64,000 bases of DNA from Medicago truncatula (Eukaryota; Streptophyta; Magnoliopsida; Fabales; Fabaceae): contig NC_053048.1 of the NCBI RefSeq assembly GCF_003473485.1, positions 49,783,755-49,847,754 of the forward strand, given 5' to 3'. Position 1 is the first letter of the stretch, and the number at the start of each line of letters is the position of its first letter. The notes under the pieces were generated by a model. It saw only the letters and a program-made list of their open reading frames with translations. It searched no databases and was not told the origin of the DNA. The position numbers were made by a program, and so were the translations under genes. This document shows positions 55,460 to 64,000 of this stretch, piece after piece.

Positions 55460-56246
55460 ACTTGAAGGAAAAGTGGCGTTGATAACCGGTGGAACTAGTG
55501 GAATTGGCAAGCGTACTGCAGAAATTTTTGCCCAACAACAAGCCAAAATAGTGATCGCCGACATCCAAGATAAACTTGGACATTCGGTTGCTCAAACCAT
55601 CAGATCATCAACATGTACATTGTGATGTCACTGATGAGAGCCAAATAAAAAATGCAGTGGACACAACCGTACAAACATATGGAAAACTCGACATTATGTT
55701 CAACAATGCTGGCATTGGTGGACCTAACAACTCTCGGATCATTGACAACGATAAAGAAGATTTTGAACGTGTATTAAGCGTCAACGTGACAGGTGTTTTC
55801 CTCGGCATCAAGCACGCAGCACAAGCCATGATCCCAACTCGCACCGGTAGCATTATAAGTACTTCTAGCATAAGCTCTTATGTTGGTGGTGCTGCCTCAC
55901 ATGCTTATTGTAGTGCAAAGCATGCTGTGGTTGGTTTAACTAAAAATGCAGCAGTTGAACTTGGACAATTTGGGATTAGAGTTAATTGTGTGTTTACTTA
56001 TGCTCTTGCAACTCCTTTAGCAACACAATTTGTTGGATGTAATGATGGTGAGCTTGAAACTACCATGAACATGTTGGCTAACCTTAAGGGTGTAACTTTG
56101 AAAACTGATGATGTGGCAAATGCAGTACTTTATTTTATTTTGCTAGTGACGATTCGAGGTATGTGAGTAGCCATAATTTGCTCATAGATGGAGGATTCAG
56201 CATTGTTAATCCATCCTTTCACATGTTTCAGTATTCAGATTCTTGA
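55460..56246 (+). pseudogene. SDR3: exon-2-only SDR pseudogene
   Basis: Closest to SDR2 by its 3' flank and codons. Defects: exon 1 is missing; an 8 bp loss at about 55613-55620 shifts the frame (one of two tandem ATGTACAT words was lost, a slippage event); a 5 bp gain (ATTTT) near 56135 shifts it again and ends the frame at about 56166; GAKVV is changed to QAKIV and VSPYA to VFTYA. A 196-codon frame starting at 55576 survives by chance and keeps Asn, Ser, Tyr and Lys of the active site, but lacks the cofactor-binding start. It is not expected to give an active enzyme. Confidence 0.9.
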
Positions 56247-57618
56247 TCTTGTTTACTACCACGAAGCAATAATAGTTATGAAGAAGTTAGAATAAGGGAT
56301 CATCTTGGCTTTGATTGCAATATTGTACTGTTGCTACAAATGTTTAGGATTCTTGTGTAACTTATGTCTGGGCTTGTACCTATAAGTCTTTGAGACCATC
56401 AAATTACTTTTCTATTTAGGGTCGATCCTAGCTGCAAGTGACTTCTTTTATATAAATCATTTAGACCTCTATTTAGGTATGGCAAATGTGCGGGGCAGAT
56501 TTTGCCTCCCTCACTCCCACCCCCGATTTCTCAAAAAAAAGTAAAAGAAGTGAAATTAAGATGAGAACAACAAGCAAACGAATTCCCCTGATCTAAATGT
56601 AGGTCCGTCGAAAACAGTTGAATAACAAGCAGACGAATTCCCCTAATCTAAATGTAGGTCCGTCGAGTAGACAATAATTGAATGCGAGACAACCGAGTCT
56701 TTCTCAAATCAACAGAGGTAAGTAAAAGGAAGATCACCTTCAGAACCCCAAGAATGGCAGTGATATTGAGCTTCCTTCGGGTAGTCATAAACCAAAGATG
56801 AATTTCCATTTGTGAGGACTAATGTGCTTGACCAGAGGTATCTTCATGAAGATTGAGCAAAGACATAATAGCTTCCAAATTTCTTATACTTCCTTGACAG
56901 AAAATCATAACAAAGGGTCATGCAATTTAAAACACCTCTCTTACAATTTAAAACACCAACATTTTTACCATTCATTACGAAAGAAAGTTTACCAGAATGA
57001 ATAATAGTGAAAATCCAAGAACAAAAATGACTAAATCAAAGCTCAATAAGAAAACTCCAATCTAGGGTGTAAAAATATTTGGATATATCAATCTCGATAG
57101 CAACATTCCCTCCAAAGTTCTTTTGATCCAACATGTTTATAACCTCAGAAAGCAAGTATGTGATAAATAGTGGTGTTGAATGATTCGGGTTCTCTCCGAT
57201 TATTTAAATAAATGTAAGCTCAATTTGAAGAGAGAAAGACAAAAATAATTTAGTGTATTAAATATTTGTATTTTATCTTTTCAAATAAACCATCTAATCA
57301 TTTTGAGAAATGAACAATACAGACATGTTAGCTGAATTTGGGAACACTTGAAATTAGAAGACGATGAAGAATGACGGTTTGCCTAAGTTTCTCCTGAAAA
57401 TAATTTCGGTTAGTAGCACTAATTCTGTTGTACAGTTGACTAATTGGTATCTGTCATTTATCAGTTGTTAATTGTTATAATGAATATCAACCACTTAAAA
57501 TTTTGTCAGTTTGGGGATATTTGCTCATTAAATTATCTACTTATAAATTGAAGTTCCTCTGTAGTATATTATAGAGTAGTAAATTGAATTCTCTATAGTT
57601 GAGAGCAAATCCTCTTCC
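56247..57618. other. Intergenic between SDR3 and SDR4
   Basis: SDR 3' flank to about 56420. A unit of about 57 bp with AACGAATTCCCCTGATCTAA and ATGTAGGTCCGTCGA occurs twice at 56571-56666. No gene recognised. The upstream area of SDR4 contains GTAGTATATTATAGAGTAGT, possibly TATA-like, at about 57560. Confidence 0.45.
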
Positions 57619-58533
57619 ATGGCTTCAATTGCCAAAAGGTATATTATAGAGTAGTTCCTTAAACTTTATATTTGTATGAATCAAATCTGAAATAATTAAT
57701 AGTATTAGTAAATTGAATATTTGCGCAGGCTTGAAGGTAAAGTAGCAATAATCACTGGAGGTGCTAGTGGCATTGGTGCAGCTACTGCTAAACCATTTGT
57801 TCAATATGGTGCTAAAGTTATCATTGCAGATATTCAAGACGAATTAGGCCAATCTCTTTGCAAAAATCTTGGCACAAAGAACATTCTTTGTGTTCACTGC
57901 GATGTAACTATTGAATCAGACATCAAAACCGTGGTTGATATCGCAGTTTCAAATTATGGTAAGCTTGACATCATGTTTAACAATGCTGGTATCTGATCTG
58001 ATGACAAAAATAGAGAAATATTGAATTATGATAGTGAAGCTTTCAAAAGGGTATTTGATGTAAATGTTTATGGAGCTTTCTTGGGTGCTAAGCATGCTGC
58101 TAGGGTAATGATCCCACAAAAGAAAGGGGTTATTCTTTTTACTGCAAGTGTTGCTACAAAAATTGCTGGTGAAACAACACATGCTTATACTTGTTCAAAG
58201 CATGCATTGGTAGGGCTTACAAAGAATTTGTGTGTAGAATTAGGAAAATATGGGATTAGAGTTAATTGTATCTCACCTCCGGCTCTTCCTACTCCAATTC
58301 TAATGAACTCATTGAAGTTGAACAAGAATGAAGTGGAGCAAGTTTTGTCCTCAGCTGGTGTGTTAAAAGAGGTTGTTCCTAAATTTGAGGATATAGCTGA
58401 GGCAGCACTTTATTTGAGTAGTGATGAGTCCAAGCTTGTTAATGGAGTCAACTTTGTTTTGGATGGAGGTTATAGCACCACCAATATGTCATGCTTTTTA
58501 GCATTCAAAAGTTTGATGAAAATGGATAAATAA
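57619..58533 (+). pseudogene. SDR4: second-subtype SDR with a single in-frame stop
   Basis: Exons 57619-57638 (MASIAKR) and 57729-58533, GT-AG intron of 90 bp. If the stop at 57994-57996 is ignored the product has 274 positions. Marks: TGGASGIG, Asp after beta-2 (IIADIQDE), NNAG, Asn in DVNVYGAF, Ser in FTASVAT, YTCSK, and LVNGVNFVLDGGYS. The TGA sits directly after NNAGI, where SDR5 reads on; locally ATCTGATCTGATGAC replaces ATCTCTGATGAC, a 3 bp gain. Everything downstream is intact, so the lesion is recent, or a polymorphism or assembly error. It shares the MASI start and residues with SDR5, forming subtype B. The truncated product would lack the active site. Confidence 0.85.
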
Positions 58534-61196
58534 ATTATTAAATAAAATTAATATGAAAATTTTCAATTCATTTACAAAAGAGAAAGAATATGTAATCATA
58601 TATGAATATCTATATATCTTGTGTTTCTATATCATGAAATAAATATCTCCGGTAGAATTACCATCCAAAAATTATATATAGCAAGCCAACCAAGTATTGA
58701 ACAAGAGTTGTTTTGGAAGAAGAAAGAAAACAGAAGAATTGAACAAGACAACAAGCACATCAAATTATCAATAAAACGGGCTAATTTTTCTCATCAACGA
58801 TTATGATTCTTCATATATAAAAAATTACACATGAATAAAAGTAACTAGACAACAAATTATGTCGCTAATTGATAAACCACTTAACCAATAAGACTAATCA
58901 AACCCCATTTATTTACTTCTCGGTGATTACTAAGGCATCTTTATTATGATAATTAGATGGTTAAGAATGAAAAGATCAATTGTGTCGCTAATGGCTAAGA
59001 CAAAAAAGACCAAGTATAAACTAAAGTGAGTAGACAGTAAATTAAAAAAGAAAAAAAAACATAATTTATCATTGGAATCACTCGTGATTTATTATACGTG
59101 ACATATAATATCAATCATTGATATTGAAATTTTTTCTTCCACTATTATCTGGTTGTACCTTTTCCAAGTACTTCTTATACTCTTTTTTTGTTGTTGAAGA
59201 AAATAAGTTTATAGCATTTCATCACTTAAAATATACTCAATGCAATCTCCACTCAAACTTGGAAATTAGCTAAAAATGTGCATACCTTAACTAAAAGTAT
59301 GCTCTGATACATATGCAAACACCTACTTTGTTAAGGAAAAAAAGGAAGCGTTAATATTGCTTTTCACACGACCCACCACCGGTTTCTTTAAAAGCCAATC
59401 CAAAAGAGTCGAAATGGACTATTTTCTTTATATACAACAATATAGAAAAGAAAAAGTTGTAACAAAATAAAATAAAATAAAATAAGAGTCCGTTAAAATA
59501 ATAATGAATAAATTTTTTTTTTTAGTTTATATTTCAGATGATCTTGATCCTTCTTGATATTTATTTTAAAGGAAGACAGATTTAACATAACTCTCATTTT
59601 ACTGGGAAAAAAAACATAACTCTCATATTACAAGAGGGTACATCCGCACATTTTAGTGGAACACTATGTTTTATTTTGAAGAATGAAGGAGGAAAGAATG
59701 CTGGGGAGAAAAAGTGGATTGAAGATCCAGTTTTCATCATTTGGAACAAATATAAATGGTGAAAGAAAGAAAGATTTGGCTGGGGCCCACTAAAAAATTC
59801 TTTGTGCGCACAAATGAACTGGAAAAAAGTGAGAGAATGACACAAATTTTGGTCAAAAAGACGAAAGTTCCCCTAACATTACCTAACATCTTTTCTTGAA
59901 TTGATTCTTTGTAAAATTTGAATTTGGGTGTTTTTCTTCATTATCTTTTGTCCATGAAATTGATTTTCTTTTTGATGAATTGTTGTTCCTTCTGTGTTTT
60001 CTCCCCTCATTATATTGTACTTTGAAATTATGAAAATGCTTTTGGATGAAGTATGAAAAAGCAATTCTTGTGTTCAAGGTTTCAAAGAAAATTGATTTAG
60101 GTAGCTATTTGTTTGACTTTTTTTTTTTCCTTTCGTTTGGGTATATTAATGACACTGCTTTTGATGTTAGTAATATTCACAGTTGGTTGCTTTCTTGACA
60201 ACTTGTAAGATGCATGTGTCTCCGGAAGGGTATCCGGTGTCATGGATGATTTATCTCAATCAACATTTTTCTATATGTAATTTTATGAACTAATGACATC
60301 AACTTATTAAAAAAATTTAAAAATAGTTATTATTTTTGGTCTCATGTTAAAATTTTAAATTTATCCGTCACAATCGTCACCGCTCTTATTGTATAAGTTG
60401 TTGTCTTCTTTCGTTGTCTCACCATCGCCGCCGTTTATCTCACCCTTGTCTGCCATCTCTCTCAAGCTCGCATCTCGTCGTCTCTCTTGATATATCAAAA
60501 TCGTGGTGCTATTTTTTAATGTTTAGTTCTTAAAATATATTTATAAAAATTTACTATATTGTAAATTGAAATATATGTGTAAACAAATTATATTGAAAGC
60601 AGTACATGTAAATTGAATTTCAAATGAAAGCACGTTCAGAAAGTACGTTTAAGTTTTATAATTTAATAAAAATATCTTGCAAAATAATACCAAAATTAAT
60701 ATTAAAAAGTCATTCTTTTTAGGAATATTAAAATTCCTTGAATTTGTAATGAAGCTTTGGTGCATATGAAAGCGGCGAAACTACGAGTTGCGGTTCGTCA
60801 ATATCTTATGTTTGTTTCTAAGTTCATGATTATATGTCGTATATAATGCCGTGCATATATAATATCCATTTGTCGAAAATCAAATAAAAATTCCTATCTA
60901 TCACAATTCACAACAACGTTTGAGAAGGGTTTTGGTAATATTTTCAAACCAAATAAAACAGATGTTACATCAGTGAATGTTCAATAAATTTGCAACGCTG
61001 CACGACATGCATGGTGAAAGTAAACGATAAAGAATCTGTTTATGGTTAGTAGTTCACCTAATTCCACAATTTTGAATCTAAGCACAAAACCTTTTGGTCG
61101 GTAGGTTCATTATTATTAGTTGTTCTAATTAATAGTATCCGCAACTATTAATGAATATGCATTTAAAAAATAAAAATAAAAATAAAAATCTGCTAC
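58534..61196. other. Intergenic between SDR4 and SDR5
   Basis: AT-rich, with homopolymer runs. A CTC/GCC-rich patch lies at 60370-60490 (TCGTTGTCTCACCATCGCCG). No gene, complete transposon or long repeat was recognised. Short open frames here have no family features. Confidence 0.45.
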
Positions 61197-61205
61197 TATA
61201 AAAAG
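61197..61205 (+). promoter_or_regulatory. TATA box of SDR5
   Basis: TATAAAAAG, 58 bases before the ATG at 61255, a normal spacing for a plant core promoter with a short leader. Confidence 0.6.
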
Positions 61206-61235
61206 CATTCAAACTCTAGTGGTCTACTCCTATAG

Positions 61236-61934
<699 letters not shown>

Positions 61935-62355
61935 TAATAAAATAAGAATGTATGAATTTATTATTTTTTATCAACAAACATGAGACAACAGATGTGTAAC
62001 GACTGATATTATATCATTTAATAAATAGAAAGAAATCACATAATGATTAAAAAAAGGAAGTGTGAGATATTGCTTGATTCATTTTTTCATTCTTCTCTAA
62101 ATATAGGTGAGACCTAGATTACCCTCTCTTGTTTAGGGAATATATACCTTTTTAAGATATCAACCAATCAAAATGTAATATACAAATGTATCATTAAATG
62201 TTCAATAAATGAGTTAACTTTTTTATAAAAAAAAAAACAATTTTAATAAGGTAACTTTTAATTTTTATTTAATTATATTTATGTATACAATATTAATTAA
62301 TTTACACTATAGGGTTTGTAACAATTAAAATTTCACATCAAATTCCACCCATCAT
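61935..62355. other. Unrelated sequence after the SDR5 break
   Basis: AT-rich, no gene. It marks the foreign side of the SDR5 truncation; no transposon end could be pinned down. Confidence 0.4.
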
Positions 62356-62655
62356 GGTTGTGTTTGGTAACACGAATAAGTTCGCTTATACCTTATTGGA
62401 CTAATTTATAAGCTTGTTTTGATTTAATAAGATGTGTTTAGTAAAAAGCTTTTTTCACTAGCTTATAGCGTTTTTTGAGAAGCTATTTCAAGTAGCTTTT
62501 GGTTGTGTTTGGTAACACAAATAAGTTAGTTTATAGCTTGTTGGACCTACTTATAAACTTGTTTTGATATAATAAGACGTGTTTGGTAAACAGCTTTAAT
62601 TTTCCCACTAACTTATAACGTTTTTTGAAAAACTATTTCAATTAACTTTTGAGCT
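62356..62655. repeat. Two-copy repeat of hAT-MITE type, about 145 bp unit
   Basis: GGTTGTGTTTGGTAACAC begins units at 62356 and 62501. Each continues with ATAAGTT...CTTATAG...CTTGTTTTGATxTAATAAGA and ends AGCTATTTCAA-like. The TGTTTGGTAACAC/AGCTTATAGC wording is common in legume hAT MITEs. A possible opposite end (ACCAAACACTTTTAATT) lies at 63123. Confidence 0.6.
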
Positions 62656-64000
62656 TTTAACTTGTAGCTTTTTATATTTTCTTCAAATCTTAACTTTTTA
62701 TTTATTTTATTTTATTTATAATAAAAAAAACACCCACATTCTTGTGGTAACTGTCCATGTTTTCGCATATGTTGTCATATTACGGTTTCTTTTTAAATGT
62801 TCTTGTTCACTTTTTTTTTGTTTTTTTGACCTTGTTTATAATTCATATAATAAATAATTTTATATAAATTCTACAATAAATAGTAAAGCAAGTTTAGTTA
62901 AATAAAATTCATAAAAAAAAATTGTTAAATAAAAAAAATCGATTGAATTCATAAATACATTTATCATTTTAGAGATGAAAATAATTTGAAATATATTTAA
63001 ATCTTAAAAAAAAAAATACGTTAAATAATAAAAATTATATATATGATTTTTATATTAAAAATTAAACAAATACGTCCTTTTACATCATTTTATATTTATC
63101 GGTCACTTCAACAACTAATTTTACCAAACACTTTTAATTTTAATAAGATAACTAGTTACAAACCCGTGCTTCGCAAGGGTTCAATAATGTATTCGATAAA
63201 AAAAAAATCGAAAGAAGAGATGTTAAAACGACGGAACATTGTGATTCATCATAAAATATGTATAGGCTGATTAAGAGAGCGTGTAAAATTTATGAGATTA
63301 GAAATTGACATAATATTTAGGATAAAAATAATTGGAACCAATAAAGGAAACAATGATGTGTGAATTATGATTACACATTATTCAAAATTATAAAAAAAGA
63401 GTGTTGTTGTTATAGAGTTACCAAAAAAAGATTGATACCCATATTTAAAATAGATGAAATCAAGCAAAGAAGTAGCATCAGTGAGTGAAGATAATCTAGT
63501 ATAGGATTAGAATTAAGGTGATCTGTTGAAAGTGCGGATCATGAACACCAAGTCTTTATTTGAGAATGATTTGAACGTGCATATTTTTAGGTGGCTTCTC
63601 TAGGTAAAAAATTAGCTTATCACCTACCTCTAACATATGTTATCGGCAAAAGTTAAACCGTTGGCCGCCTAAGTATTTTTCGTAACTTGTTCTCTTTGCC
63701 GACACTTATACCTTTTTTGAGCTTGTTTATCGACGAGTGTGATTGTTTTCCGTGTTCCTTTTAGAAATGTCCTTGATATCTCATTTGGAAAGTGATAGGT
63801 ACAAAACAAATTGCAGTGTTAATTAGACGTTATATATATATACATTTCTAAAACATTTACCAAAGCATTATAAAAATTTGTTGTAGGAAAAGAGCATGTT
63901 CTATTTTGTTAAGAGATTGGGAAAACAACATTATATTTAACATCCTCTAAAAAAAAACATTATAATTAACATGATACTAATTGGAACCAATGAAGGAACC
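62656..64000. other. AT-rich intergenic end of window
   Basis: No gene recognised. At 63160-63182 AACCCGTGCTTCGCAAGGGTT is an imperfect hairpin of a kind found at ends of several plant DNA elements. AATTGGAACCAAT(A/G)AAGGAA recurs at 63330 and 63978. Confidence 0.4.

Noticed and set aside
59594-60077. Short minus-strand open frames between SDR4 and SDR5
   Set aside because: Overlapping frames without family similarity; typical chance frames.
63155-63185. Helitron 3' hairpin
   Set aside because: The hairpin is imperfect, and no CTRR end or TC start could be tied to it.

Overview
The window is nuclear DNA from a flowering plant, most likely a papilionoid legume. That rests on AT-rich intergenic sequence, GT-AG introns, two Au-type SINEs, nested LTR retrotransposons and many MITEs. 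There is no operon structure. Real genes are sparse and most of the sequence is transposable-element debris. The family names below come from reading the translations, not from a database search; the legume placement is an inference.

The backbone is a segmental duplication. Block A (1 to about 9043) and block B (42543 to about 51128) share the same order: a PLS-class pentatricopeptide repeat (PPR) gene, a relic of LRR-kinase and neprosin fragments, a minus-strand hAT transposase relic, and a two-exon short-chain dehydrogenase/reductase (SDR) gene. A partial third block C (about 53690-56420) carries only the SDR intron and second exon. Two further SDR copies of a second subtype follow at 57619 and 61255, so five SDR copies stand in direct orientation. 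SDR2 (48939-50990) is the only one with no visible defect. SDR1 has a Gly-to-Arg change in the cofactor loop and a solo LTR 50 bp before its ATG. SDR3 lacks exon 1 and has two frameshifts. SDR4 has one in-frame stop. SDR5 ends early.

Between blocks A and B lies accessory sequence. From 9 to 18 kb there is repeat-rich DNA with a decayed transposon-type gene, two LINE 3' ends and a MYB-CC transcription-factor fragment. From 18.3 to 27.3 kb an Athila-like Ty3 element (minus strand) is interrupted by a Ty1/copia element (minus strand), which is itself interrupted by a 3.0 kb solo LTR. At 27304-28166 there is a long near-perfect inverted repeat of a gene's promoter, 5'UTR and first exon, with a 35 bp loop; this hairpin-type locus is the most interesting feature. 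From 28 to 34.5 kb come minisatellites, a possible small transcript with a 23-codon ORF, and fold-back elements. From 34.5 to 40.2 kb there is a broken F-box/LRR-FBD gene whose start is triplicated. A PDCD2-like 5' fragment follows on the minus strand.

The genes do not form a pathway. The PPR proteins would act on organelle RNA, the SDRs would oxidise or reduce a small alcohol or ketone with NAD(H), and the F-box protein would be an SCF adaptor. Insertions present in only one duplicate (solo LTR at 6382, SINE at 44725, Stowaway at 47498, plastid ndhJ piece at 49340) give a relative timeline: all most simply post-date the duplication.
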